Positions 44,455 to 55,700 of a stretch of 64,000 nucleotides of DNA are shown one piece after another (position 1 is the first letter of the stretch; each line of letters opens with the position of its first letter). A program made the position numbers and the translations under genes. This stretch comes from Setomelanomma holmii. Taxonomy: Eukaryota; Ascomycota; Dothideomycetes; Pleosporales; Phaeosphaeriaceae. The DNA is taken from NCBI GenBank assembly GCA_010015745.1, contig ML978192.1:213380-277379 (forward strand). Direction: 5' to 3'. The notes below the pieces were generated by a model. It did no database searches, had not been told where the DNA came from, and saw only the letters and a list, made by a program, of their open reading frames with translations.

Positions 44455-45687
44455 CTACGAGAGCCTGGACCGCACCTCTTGTCCGCAATCACCATCCCAT
44501 TTCTGTAATTGCCAGCCATCCGTCAATGTAAATTCGCCCATGATGCCGTAGTGATCCGTCACCCAGCCTCCCTCAATCTCTTTTTCGACCTCTTCCATCA
44601 CGTTCTCTGCTACTTTGACGCCCATGCCAATTCGTTCGAAATTTACTGGTTGCACTGCTCCTTGGAACAATATTTTGTCCATTCTACTACACCCGAACTT
44701 GTCCTTCATCCATTGCGGCACTTGTTGACCCCATGTATACCCGGCATCGCTATCTTCCTTCCCTCCAAGATCAAGGTACGCATCGTGCAGGTTGTTGTCG
44801 AAATGGAGTGTGCGATCAAAAGGCTGGATGGCGTTGAGATCACCTGCAAGTAACGCGCCCGCAACTTCAGGCTTTTGCAGATGTTCAGCTGCGGCGGCGA
44901 GCTGTAGAGGGCGAATGGGAGGGTCGGCGACAAGAGACTCCAGATGCGTATTGCATAGTCTAAGTACTTTTGTGTCGTCGCCGAGTTTCGAAAAGGCAAG
45001 ATCCACGAACAATCCGTCTCGAGCGAACTTGCTAATCCAAGGCACGCGGAAGATGTTGCTGATTTTGAGTCGTCGATCTATGAGTGTCGTCGTTCCATAC
45101 AGAGGACTGAGCCAATTCGAACCGTCTCTCTCTGCGATATTGAAGCGTCGCATGATCCCTAGGGATTCTTGGATTTGCTTAAGGTCGGATTGACCCATCT
45201 CTTGCAAGAACACTACGACTGCAATGTCATTAGGTGTGGAAGAGATCAGCTGTTCGAGATACTGCAGAGCAGCTCGCATGCGCTCTTCGGCGAAGCCAGC
45301 GAGGACATCTATGTTCCAGGATACGAGTCGAATGACTTTAGGGTTGAAGGCGGAATCCCGGTCGATTGCTACAGGATGCGTTGTTGGTTCTGTTTGGAGC
45401 CATCTCCTTCCGTCAGAGCTCCAGAAGTTCTGAGGCTTGGGCTCATAGAAGGCATCTTCACGTCTCTGAGCTGGAGGTGAGTTCAGTGCAGCTGTGAGAA
45501 CTTCTTGTATAGGCGTAAGCTTTGGTTTTGGTGCTGCCATCCTGAGGTAATGAGTTGAAAATGAAGGTGGAACAGATGTCAAGTCGAAGAAGTGCGGGTA
45601 TTGTCTGACTAGAGAACACGTCGAAATCGTGGGACGAGGTCGAGATGCGAAATGTTTGAACGACAGTGATACTTGGCGACTGAGCAT
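44455..45687 (-). CDS. TDP2-like endonuclease/exonuclease/phosphatase-family protein
   Basis: Single exon, 410 aa. The EEP catalytic motifs are in order: SWNID (123-127), FLQEM (160-164), NTHLES (246-251), GDLNAIQP (282-289), SRMDKIL (334-340) and VTDHYGIMGEF (376-386). The arrangement and the GDLN/DH motifs fit tyrosyl-DNA phosphodiesterase 2-type enzymes, which use a divalent metal to release 5'-tyrosyl groups left by topoisomerase II. Other EEP phosphodiesterases remain possible. The first 49 residues (MLSRQVSLSFKHFASRPRP) are basic and Ser-rich and could be a mitochondrial presequence; translation may instead start at Met50 (MAAPKPKLTPIQE). It diverges from ARP1 with a 406-bp shared upstream region. 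Confidence 0.83.
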   Translation of the reverse strand: MLSRQVSLSFKHFASRPRPTISTCSLVRQYPHFFDLTSVPPSFSTHYLRMAAPKPKLTPIQEVLTAALNSPPAQRREDAFYEPKPQNFWSSDGRRWLQTEPTTHPVAIDRDSAFNPKVIRLVSWNIDVLAGFAEERMRAALQYLEQLISSTPNDIAVVVFLQEMGQSDLKQIQESLGIMRRFNIAERDGSNWLSPLYGTTTLIDRRLKISNIFRVPWISKFARDGLFVDLAFSKLGDDTKVLRLCNTHLESLVADPPIRPLQLAAAAEHLQKPEVAGALLAGDLNAIQPFDRTLHFDNNLHDAYLDLGGKEDSDAGYTWGQQVPQWMKDKFGCSRMDKILFQGAVQPVNFERIGMGVKVAENVMEEVEKEIEGGWVTDHYGIMGEFTLTDGWQLQKWDGDCGQEVRSRLS

Positions 45688-46093
45688 AATGCATATTTAC
45701 TTCGTCTTACGGCTAAGTGCTGATGCGGGGTGCCACGGACCGAGGAAGGTTTGGTCGGAGGCCTCCTCGGGAAGCATGACACGAGCACAGCAATATAGTG
45801 CCTTAGTTTTGAGAAAGGACCAGTGCATGATCTGAAGTTGATGCGAAGTATCAGACGCCATCCGAAGTTTGGAGGTCGTCGAAGTCCGGCACGTGATGCG
45901 ACTAGGGTCCCCTGTCAAATTTAGCTTTCGAGTCGCGTCGTGAACTTTCGCGACATGGAGCTGTGAACTCGAGATGCCAGCAAAGCCATACAGCTCCTTA
46001 TCTCGCCGCCACGTTCCTTCCTCACGCCGTTTGCTAGGATACTGAAACACGACGCTTCGAGATTTCTGACCTCTACCATATTTCGCCCTCACC
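45688..46093. promoter_or_regulatory. Divergent promoter between TDP2-like gene and ARP1
   Basis: 406 bp between opposing start codons. No TATA element or operator repeat was recognised. Confidence 0.5.
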
Positions 46094-47404
46094 ATGGGCT
46101 CACGACTCCACAATGCGCCCATAGTTATCGACAATGGCAGCGGCACAATCAGGGCGGGATTCGCGGGCGAAGATGTTCCGAAGTCATACTTTCCCTCTTA
46201 CGTCGGACGACCGAAGCATGTGCGGACGATGGCAGGAGCTTTGGAGGGAGACGTGTTCATAGGACCACAAGCACAGCAATATAGGGGGCTGTTCAAGATC
46301 AATTACCCATTAGAGCACGGCATAGTGACTGACTGGGACGACATGGAGCGGATATGGCAGTATGTCTACCAAGAAGGGCTAAAGACGGTCAGCGAAGATG
46401 TGAGTGATATCATCGCAAGGCAACATGCAGAAGATCAAGTAAAGTTGCTAACGGGCTACCTTTAGCACCCAGTACTCCTCACAGAACCACCTTTGAACCC
46501 ACGAGAAAACCGCGATGTCGCTGCCCAGATTCTTTTCGAGACCTTCAACGTGCCTGCACTATACACCTCCGTACAAGCTGTCCTCTCTCTATACGCATCA
46601 GGAAAGACCACAGGACTCGTCCTGGACTCTGGAGACGGTGTATCGCACGCCGTTCCTGTCTTTCAAGGTTTCGCGATACCGAATAGTATCCGACGGATAG
46701 ACGTAGCGGGTAGGGATGTCACAGAGCACTTTCAACAACTGCTACGAAAGAGCGGCCGAATATTCCACACAAGTGCAGAGAAGGAGACAGTCAAGAATAT
46801 CAAGGAGGCAACAGGCTACGTCGCACTGGACCCCGCCAAGGAGGAGAAGGAGTGGTCTGGAGCAGCAAGATCCGATGGCAAGAGCGTCGACTACACACTG
46901 CCCGACGGCCAGAAGCTGAAGGTGAGATCGACATGCCGTACAACACCAGGATATGGGCTGACGAAGACTAGGTCGGCGCAGAGCGATTCCGCGCACCAGA
47001 GATCCTGTTCAACCCCGAGATCATCGGCCTAGAGTACCCTGGTGTGCATCAGATTGTGGTCGAGGCAATACATCGCACAGACATGGATCTGCGAAAAGCC
47101 CTCTATGGCAACATTGTACTCTCAGGAGGTTCCACGTTGACAAAGGGATTCGGCAACAGGCTGCTCCACGAGGTCCAAAGACTGGCGGTGAAGGACATGA
47201 GGATTAAAATCCTGGCACCGCCAGAGCGGATATACACCACGTGGACGGGCGGCAGTATCCTCGCGGGCTTGAGTACGTTCAAGAAGGTAAGTTTACTTTC
47301 CTTCAAGAAAGCCGTTGGCCGAGACTGACACATGTGTGCAGATGTGGGTAGAGAAAGACGAATGGCAAGAGAACCCGGACATTATTCACACCAAGTTCGC
47401 CTAG
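46094..47404 (+). CDS. Actin-related protein 1 (centractin), dynactin filament subunit
   Basis: Exons 46094..46399, 46466..46921, 46972..47286 and 47342..47404 join to 379 aa, the usual ARP1 length; introns are 66, 50 and 55 nt. ARP1 polymerises into the short filament of dynactin, needed for dynein-driven nuclear and vesicle movement. Actin-fold landmarks are the phosphate loop DNGSGTIRAGFAGED, the FPSYVGRPKH segment, the second loop LDSGDGVSHAVPVF, GAERFRAPEILFNP across intron 2, LSGGSTLTKGFGNRL and the C-terminus WQENPDIIHTKFA. NSIRRIDVAGRDVTEHFQQL and the final FA distinguish it from conventional actin, which ends KCF. Introns were placed by frame continuity and branch sites (GCTAAC, GCTGAC, CTGAC). 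The gene is intact. Confidence 0.95.
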
Positions 47405-48796
47405 AAGGTCACGTTTTAGCATCGCAAACCGGCGACTTGACTGTCTGTGCCTGTCTCCACAGCCGCGTTCCCGCCTCCGCACTGTTCGAGAAGGTCATGC
47501 ATGACGCTTGTGCAGCCGTTTAGTCATGGAATCGGATTCCGGGGTTACGTACCAACAGTGCAGGTCCATGCACGCTTTGTTTCCGGCCAGTGTGCCAGAT
47601 CTGCATACGTGGTCAGCCGGTTGGTAGGCGCCGGGAGTGCCAGAGGCGTACTTTATTTCCCCGCATTTTCTGCTGAGCGAGATTCCTATTTGGGGGTGTT
47701 TCTGTTACCTGAGAACATGCATCATGGTAGCAAGCGGTACGTAAAGTGCAAGGAGAGAGAGGGGAAGGGAGTGCATTGATGGCGTTTGTGTGCGACGCAA
47801 TGGATACCCCCTATGATTTTAAGCATGGCCAATGGAACAAAGCACCTCAAGCCACGATGGCAACGTGTCGAGTCGCGACGGCGAGAAAGTCGATCGCCAA
47901 ATGCCAAGCATCGTGAAGTCCTTGTCGGTGTCAGCTCTAGTGCGACCGAACAACGTGCGCAGTCCGTCACGATGTGCAACACCAATTGCAAAGTATTGCG
48001 ACATGTCATGCACACATTTGCGACGAAGGAGCGGTAAATGAGCTGGCTGGATTAGCTCATTTGACGAATAATATTACACGGGACAGCGTAAGAGACGTGT
48101 AAGCGCTGCGCTGTGCAGGTCCGGTGACTGGTACGAGAGTACTTGAGCGCTCGATCCATTGCGTCTGGACTTCACGATGCTCGACGTCATGCGGACCCTT
48201 GGGACGGACGCTGAGGCAAGAGGGAGATTTCTCAGCTTCAGCTTGCGTCGCACGAGGTCAGGCGGTGCTGAAGGCCGACATAGACCGGTGTTAAAATCAT
48301 CTTTCAGGTTGTGCTTTTTTGGTGGCGAAGCTAGCTTCGCAGGGCGTGTGCGGCGTCTGCTGTGTGTACCTGCAGAAATGGGCATGTCGAGAATAGCAAC
48401 ACAACGTCAGAAAATTGCAACACCGGGTCCCCAGGCACCACGATGCGATTGCGAAAAACATGACGCCTACCGCTGAAAACTCTGAAGCGGGCCGCCTCCA
48501 CAGGTGCTGTCGCAGCGCCGTGTGTGTTCCAAGAAAGCGGGCGCTGGGCCGCTGGTGCACCAGGTCAGGCTTCTCGATCACGCAAACCACCGCAATTCCC
48601 AGGTGCAAATTTTCTCATCGTCTTGTTTACGCATCGTGAAGTTGCGAAGGGGTAATGAAAACACCAGTGGACCAGTCGCCGTGAAGCACGGCCGTGCGTG
48701 CAGGTCATGCGTGTCGCAGACAAGGCGAGTCTGAGTTTTCGATAGCGTAATAGCCTGTCGGGCCAAGGCGGCGTCGCGTACTACCGATGGCTCATT
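47405..48796. other. Intergenic, no gene seen
   Basis: About 1.4 kb of GC-rich sequence with overlapping motif-free frames on both strands. It probably contains distal promoter of the DUF3602 gene; a stress-element core (AGGGG) occurs near 48645. Confidence 0.4.
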
Positions 48797-49003
48797 GTTT
48801 GCGCAAACGAAGGGGCTGCTGGCCGCATGATCTTGCCATTGCCGTTAACTGGAAAGCGGGTGCCGTTAACTGCAAGGCGCGTTGCTTGGATCATGATGAG
48901 CTTGTGGTTTCATGGCGCCGAAATTTCTGGTAAGGGCTTGCGTGAGCAAAGACGGTTTGTGCGGAGTCAGCCTGGCTACGTGTGGTAAAAGCTGGTATAT
49001 AAG
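48797..49003 (+). promoter_or_regulatory. Promoter elements upstream of the DUF3602 gene
   Basis: In order: a perfect 12-bp palindrome gtttgcgcaaac (48797-48808), an AGGGG core just after it, two direct copies of tgccgttaactg (48840-48851 and 48861-48872, period 21) each holding a TAACTG Myb-type core, and a TATA box tatataag at 48996-49003, about 190 bases before the ATG. The arrangement suggests a regulated, stress-responsive promoter. Assignment of binding proteins is inference. Confidence 0.4.
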
Positions 49004-49192
49004 ATGACCCCCGGTAGGTTGCCGTGTTTTTGATCATTACATCAAGTCTACAACTGTCGAGGTCTACTGTCTACCCGAAGCTACTTGCCTATTACCCCAG
49101 ATTCTCAAGTTTGACATAGTCGCCACACCATAACTTCGCGAATAACTTCCGCCACCGCTATCACCAACAAATTTCAACTACACAACAACGAA

Positions 49193-49654
49193 ATGCCTTC
49201 CTTCCACATCACCGAGCCCCACCCATCCGTCGGCTCTGCCTACGTCTACTCTGGCCGTGGCGGTGCCGGCAACGCTACCCGCGTCTCGCCCAGCACTCTC
49301 ACCAACGGCGCAACCGCTTCAGGCCCAGCATCGCGCGTCAAGCTCACCCCACCACCATCCAACGCCTACTTTGCATCTGGTCGTGGCGGCGCAGGCAACA
49401 TGCACCGCGAGAAGGAACGCGCCATGTTTAGCTTCGATGAGGAACTCCAGCAACAAGAGCGTCTCCGCTCCCAGCAAGCACCAGTCTACCACGTCGGCCG
49501 TGGCGGCGCCGGCAATCTCGTCGACGAGATGAAGCCCCGGTCTCAGCGCCAGAACAGCCACAGCTCGCAATCGAGCGTCGAGAGCGACAAGGATGGCGTT
49601 CGACGAAGCTTCGAGTCTGCGTGGCAGCGCATGAGCAGACAATTCTCGCACTAA
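49193..49654 (+). CDS. DUF3602 protein, PAR32-like, 153 aa
   Basis: Single exon with an A/C-rich leader. The hallmark GRGGAGN occurs three times, at residues 21-27, 63-69 and 102-108, each preceded by an aromatic residue in YVYSGRGGAGN, YFASGRGGAGN and YHVGRGGAGN. This repeat defines DUF3602, which includes yeast PAR32, a rapamycin-responsive phosphoprotein that modulates ammonium transporters. The protein is otherwise low-complexity, rich in Ser, Gln and Arg (SQRQNSHSSQSSVESDKDG), hence probably disordered and phosphorylated. The C-terminus RSFESAWQRMSRQFSH may form an amphipathic helix. The length is normal for filamentous ascomycetes. The upstream TATA box and repeats fit a strongly regulated gene. 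Confidence 0.88.
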   Translation: MPSFHITEPHPSVGSAYVYSGRGGAGNATRVSPSTLTNGATASGPASRVKLTPPPSNAYFASGRGGAGNMHREKERAMFSFDEELQQQERLRSQQAPVYHVGRGGAGNLVDEMKPRSQRQNSHSSQSSVESDKDGVRRSFESAWQRMSRQFSH

Positions 49655-50938
49655 GTCCGCTTGCGACTTCGCCCGACTTCACTTCTACGACTTAATGCCA
49701 CATTTCCTACGTGGGATCTGAGAGCTGGTTCTTGATTCTGTCATCCACATCATACCCAAGCATTTACAACCATTGTCATCACATCAGCACGGCGTTATCT
49801 TGGACACATCATCATTGTATAAACCAACGAACAAAAGTTTGCGATTTCTTTTTAGCGAAAACACAACCATCGAGGAGCTCAGGAGCACTTCTCCGGGAAA
49901 AGTCTTGCGATATGATACCCGGATCAGTCCTGATCTCGCGAGAGAGGGCTATGCATTTTCTTCGAGAGTTATTGAACTGAGGGATGAGGTATACCCCAGA
50001 GCCCTAAAGGGCGGATATGTGGATTAGGATATAGTTTAATATTAACGACTTCAAACACATTAATGATGGATCTTCGATGCAACTGTGATGCTCTGACTCA
50101 TGCGCGTAGCTAGCCCTGGCTGTATTCAATTGAAGTTGACCTGTACAATGAGGTAAGTTCGTGTCATGAACGCCTTCCAGGCTGACACGTCTACTCAGTC
50201 ATTGTTGTGCTGTGGACATCCAAGCTCTCCTTACCCACAAATCCCCTTGCACGGCGTCGAGTCCTTTGTCCCCACCTTCGCCTAGCCAAGCAAGCGGACT
50301 TGGCGAGTACATTGATGCACATGCTTGGCCGGTGATCATACTTTGGCGAAGTAATGTGCTGCGCGAGATGGTCGATCGTGCTTGGCGGAGGCTGACATGA
50401 TTGCTGGGGAGACTAATGGCAACGCGCTCGTCTTTTATGCCCTAATACTGTTCAATATTCGTAGCGAACGATGATAAAAGCAGCAGAACTTGCGATTGTG
50501 CCCACCGACCAAATGATCCGCAGGTTCCAGTTTCATCGTGTCGAGTAAGCATGACACAGCATCTTCGGTATTCAAATATACTGCGAGTCAGCTTCGTTGG
50601 CTGGTAAGGACACTTCGCTAGCACAATCCCGTCTGTTAGTGACACCAACGACATAGGATTTTGCAAAATCTGTATGTCTGTATGGTGAAGCTACAGGTCG
50701 AACGATGAGACCGTCTTCGGTACGAGTTACATCCGATACAGGGTCGCGATGTGTATGCAAATACCAATTGCCCGCTCTGATACCCCAACGATGATTTGAT
50801 CAAGGCCTGGGGAGTGCGCATCGAACGGTGTGGCTGGGCCATTATATGTTCCTGCATCAGAAACTGCATCGCTGCATCAGTATGCCATCTCTTAGACATA
50901 GACGCTATCTTAAAGGCCGAAATGATGATATTTTACAT
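49655..50938. other. Intergenic with a possible remnant
   Basis: An open stretch at about 49773-50027 (TIEELRSTSPGKVLRYDTRI, ELRDEVYPRALKGGYVD) lacks an ATG and may be 3' untranslated sequence or a relic. The remainder shows nothing recognisable. Confidence 0.3.
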
Positions 50939-52153
50939 CTATGCTGCTTGCCCATTGTAGATTTTCCGTGCCTCGATCCTCACTTGCGTGCTCTCAGTGG
51001 GTGAAAGTTTGAGAGCCAAAGACCTTACAATAGAGTATACGAACCCGGGATCCGTATTATCATCCTTGTAGACATTTAGGACTTCAGTAGCAATCTCAAC
51101 AACACCCTTTTCGTAGTTGGGAATGAGCTTATAATTTGTTGGCCATTCGACGAAGAATAACACACCATAGATCATATCACGCGCGTCTGCACATTGAAAG
51201 CTCGAAACTTCCGCAAGAATGACTGGCAGGCTGACCAGCAAGATGTTCTCGCAAGCGAGAGCTGAACAGCCTCTCTGTGGCCTGGTAGATATGAAGAGAT
51301 CTGGTTCGAGGTTCTTGAATGCCAGATCGATCTTGGCTACGGCTTTCAGCACGGTGGTTATTATGGAGAGTCGACGACGGGAATGAATATCATCTCTGAA
51401 AAACCAGGTCTCGAATAAATGACTGAGAACCAGCAGCATTGACGTTGCTTAACGTTAGACCCGCAGCAATAGACCACGTCTTTTGTCATATGCAACTCCT
51501 GCAGGATCCATAACCCGCGAGAAATAAGGACGGTTGACAAATGCCAGAAATACTCTTGAATGTCGGACTTGAGTGGATGGAGTCATCGCGAGCATACTTT
51601 GAAGTGCAAGCCTGCTATGATATGGAAGGAGGCTTCCGAGACACCAGCCATCTTGATCTTGCATTCTTCTTTCGGGGCTAAGTCGGCCGTATATGTTCCT
51701 CAACAAAGGTTCTTGTCTTTTGCAGGCGGATACAAGTAGCTCACTCTCACCTGCATGAGGCCCGACGCATGCAAAAACCTGACGTACTTTTTGGTAAAGC
51801 TCGCCCATGGATGCGACCTGATGACCTCTTCCACGGAGATTGGTCTGATCGATACAGATAGTGTCCAGCCACAAAAGTTGCGGTCGGTCCTTGGTGATGA
51901 TGAAAGCTTGTTGAAGCGCATACTCGCAATTCCACCGCACCGTCAATCGTCGATCATTGACCATGATGTCCACAGTTGGAGCAGGGTCGCCCCAGGTGTA
52001 TGAGATAGCCACATAAGGTGGAGCGTTATCGAAAGGCCAAGTCGTCATCTGGCAAACTACATGGTGCCCAAAGTTGCCTTGCAGTATTTTTAGGAGTCGC
52101 ATGTGTCGCCTGGAATCTGGAACAGGATCGTGGGTAAAGACCGGAAGCGACAT
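50939..52153 (-). pseudogene. HET-domain (heterokaryon incompatibility-type) gene with compensating frameshifts
   Basis: The frame from ATG at 52153 (MSLPVFTHDPVPDSRRHMRL) carries the HET motifs YVAISYTWGDP, WLDTICIDQ, VASMGELYQKV and VFACVGPHAGES. At RPYFSRV the expected W-x-LQE motif is displaced by one extra base at 51511: skipping it gives RVWILQELHMTKDVVYCCG. The original frame resumes near 51443 and runs MLLVLSHLFETWFFRDD, FQCADARDMIYGVLFFVEW to a stop at 50939. In the annotated frame a TAA at 51455-51457 cuts the protein. HET proteins trigger cell death on fusion of incompatible hyphae or act in related recognition. Two opposite indels suggest a disabled allele, although a local sequence error cannot be excluded. 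The annotated TTG start at 52189 is not used. Confidence 0.7.
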
Positions 52154-52723
52154 GTCAAAGCCTTGCAGCCTCCCGAGCAGCTCGAGCAAATGAGGCTGAC
52201 ATACAAACGGTTCTCAAAGTGTTGCGACGAGTGCGAGTTGAGATGAGCGCTCGAACTAGCAATTGACAGTGACGTAGTTCAAAATAGTGATCAAGCGTAT
52301 GTTTAGAGAGAGGTTTTGATATGGACGAGGTTGCCGCGACCTGAAGTGACCTTGTGGCGTGCAGGAAGCTACGCCACCACTAAAGGGAGGGCGCGGTCAG
52401 CCTTGCTGAAGCTAAGCTTTATCAAAATGCCAATTAACTTTACTAGATGTCCATACGGTGTTTCATCCTACCACCTACGTACGCGGCAATTGCTCAGCCT
52501 CAGACCTCACATGCAGGTTCCCGTGCGTGGTCAACAACTTCCGAACACGTTATGTCGATGACATTTGCGATTCGGAGTATCCACGCTACCAAAGTCCTGT
52601 AAATGCCAGTTTTGCTCTTCTTTTAGAAATCCCTGCGCCAGTAGCCAATGCTGGCTCAAAACGACCATGACCGCTGGGAGAATATATATATCAATACAAA
52701 AGACGAAGTCAACCAATCCTTCC
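52154..52723. other. Intergenic, no gene seen
   Basis: Promoter side of the HET gene and 3' side of SPT6. Nothing recognised. Confidence 0.4.
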
Positions 52724-55700
52724 TCAACGGCGGGGTATCGCACCACCACCTGCAGCTCGAGCCGCTGCACCACTCTGGATGAACATCTTGAATCCGTTCT
52801 TCAGCGTCATCATATCAGGGTACCTCTGCCCACGCATCTCAAAGTTGCCTGGCTGTACCTTGAATGGCCAAGCGCCCTTGGGCTTCCCATCGCCGAGTTG
52901 GAAGCAGAGCCAAAAGTGACCGGGGTAACGAGGCATGCTACAGAATGCGTACATGGAGCGATGCGGATTAGCTTTGCAGTAGTTCTCGAGCCATTGTTCT
53001 AGAATAGTATCAGAAATGCCATGAGTGGAGGGGTATCGGAAGCTCTTACCTGTATCCTCCTTTGTACCGCTCTGGAAGCGCTCGTCTCGCGTGAGTTCTG
53101 TGACTTTGCGTGCCATGGCTTCGATGTGATTGACAATCAGCTCGTCGAGATCGGTGTATGTGGTCTTGCCAATCTTCAATTGCTTTCCGAGCGAGAACTG
53201 GTTAGGCTTGCCCATCTCGAGAATATCAAGATGCTGATATGCGTTGTTGCCGACTTTCCACGTAACGACCAGGTGGTCGAAACCTTTTGATGATGGACGA
53301 ATCACCAGCTCGCCAACCTCTTTGCTGCCAAGGTATTCCTCGGCTTGAATAGCGCTGAAGGAGAAGAAGAGCGGGTGATTGACGACACGGTTCGGTCGAC
53401 CCGAAGCTACTTCCTTCTCTTTCTCTGCTGCTTTCTTATCGGCGGCTTCCTGCGCATCGTCCCATTCGCCGGCGACACGATTGTTGGGGCGCGGTACTTG
53501 CTTTCGAATAAGATCTTCTCGGAACGTGAGCTGTGCAGTGAACGCCTTCCTGTTGAGGAACAAAATGCGACCACGGACGACTTGATGCGGTTGGAAGACA
53601 TGGCGAGGCTCCTGTCCACCACTTCCCACACCTTCCGGAAATTCGGACTCGGACACTCCGCCTTCGACGCCACACTCGAGTCTACACTCAATGTGGTCAG
53701 GGAAGGTACGCCTGATGGTTGTAGGTACCACCATCTGCTCGTAAAGCGTCTCTTCAGTCTCTCCTGTTAGCATGGTGAAAATCTCGTTGGTGCTCATCTG
53801 GAGAAAGAGTTGCCTGATCTCTTCGTACGGGTTCTCCAGCTCGGCGCGGATCGTTTCAAGGGTTGCGCGCTTGCGTTGGCCAAAGTTCCTCTCAATCTCG
53901 ACAGCATAGTCTTCGAGAGCCAGATCGTTGACTAGATCGGTGGTGTCTTCCCGAACCATCTTTCGGATAACGGCGCTGGGCCCACCTTCATCTACCTCAG
54001 CCTTGACATCTTCTTCGTCCATGTTTAGTGCGTCTGCTACCATCTTTCGTGCCAGATCGTAGTCCTCGGGGTGAACACGGGTGAAGTCGAGGTAATCGGA
54101 AGATTCTTCGCTTGAATCGTATGGGATGTACAGGAAGCTGGCGCAGTTTTGATGGACCTTCGGGCCCATAGCCGCCTTAAGGTCGCGAGAACTATTCTCC
54201 GAGACACCCAGCAGGTCGAACCTCGATAGAATCTCATCGCCATTGGCTTGTATTGCTTTGACGAGTCTATCGGCCTTACGAGGACCAAGACCACACACAT
54301 AAGGCAGCAGCTTGCCCATGTATTGGTCGTCATAAGACTCGGGTAGGTCGATACCGACGAGGTTAACCATGTCGACCATGGCGGTCTCGAGTCGATCGTA
54401 AAGCTTCTCTTGAGGAATGAGGGTCTGGTTCGGTATGAACGGAAGGGACACGATGTCCTTTCCAAGTGATGCGTACTCAGCGAGCGGGTTTTGCAGATAT
54501 CTTGCCAGTGCGATGCAGTATCTCGTCAGTGGCGCGTATTTGGGGAATTCAGCGGCGGCCCGACCACTGTTGTAGTACAGACGCGCAACTTCATCGTTCA
54601 CCATGATAACCTCCAACGGATCGCTGCGTTCAAGGCCAGAACTCTCATCCTCATACGCTGGACCGGTCAAGCCATGCTGTTGAATAATTTCTTGAACATC
54701 CTTGTAGAGCTTTCGCGTCTCGACTGACCAGCCGCTGATACCGATGACATCAGGTCGCCTACGTTGCGCAACCTCGACGAATTTGGCGATGTCTTGGCCA
54801 TCCGGAATGCCTCGTTCTTGGTTGCCCAGCCTGAAGTCCACTAGTTTGCCCTGCTCGAGAACGCGGCCATCGTTCTCAACGTACGCCCACAAAATAGCAT
54901 CGCCACGCTGGCCTTGACCGTTGGACATACAAAGAGTGTTTGGTATTGACCCGAGAGGAGCAGACTTGAGTTTGAAAGGCGCCTGATCAAGTCTGTTGTA
55001 GTAATTCTCCCGAGCCCGACTAGCAAGTTCGTCTTCGCATCGTCCGCGCAAAGTCTCTTTCACGCCGTTCGCAATGACCTTTTGTAACTTATCCAGCGCA
55101 TCATCCAGGAGTTCTCGGCGTAAGCTGTTCCAGGAGTCTGCAACATCACTGACAGCGTCAGACACGATTTTGTCATGTAAGCGTTTTCTGAAGTCGGCAA
55201 AGTTTGCCATTGAGATCTGGACCTGGACAAGACCCTCGTGTTCTGCCTTCAGCATCTTGAGGAAGAGGTCAGGTCTGCCACTAAGATCCATGAATGTCTG
55301 GCGTCGAAGGTACTTGAATTCGAAGTACGGATGGTCCTCGGTAATCTTCCGTGCTCCTTTGTCTGTTCTTATGCAGTCGATCTGTGCATTCTGGTAGAAG
55401 CTTCCACGCATGAACCTGCGTAGACGAGGGCTCATTTGCAGATCTTGCGCGAACAGAAGCTTTGCAGATCTGAGCAGAGAGGTTCCAGTCTCCGGTGCCT
55501 CAGCGAGCTGATCGGCCAATTCTTGCACCTGATACGGCGGGTCTTCAACAACGTGCGCGCCTCGGCTGGTGCCTTCGGCTTTCTTTGCGAAGTCCTCGGG
55601 TGTTATACCTATGGCCTTGACGAACTGGAGGGCCCTGCCGCTTCGGAGCTTATCATAGAAGCTTCGAGCGTTGTTGGCCCGCTTCTGTGTACCGTTCGTC

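Noticed and set aside
52154..52189. HET protein starting at the TTG at 52189
   Set aside because: TTG is not a normal fungal start; the first ATG in frame is at 52153.
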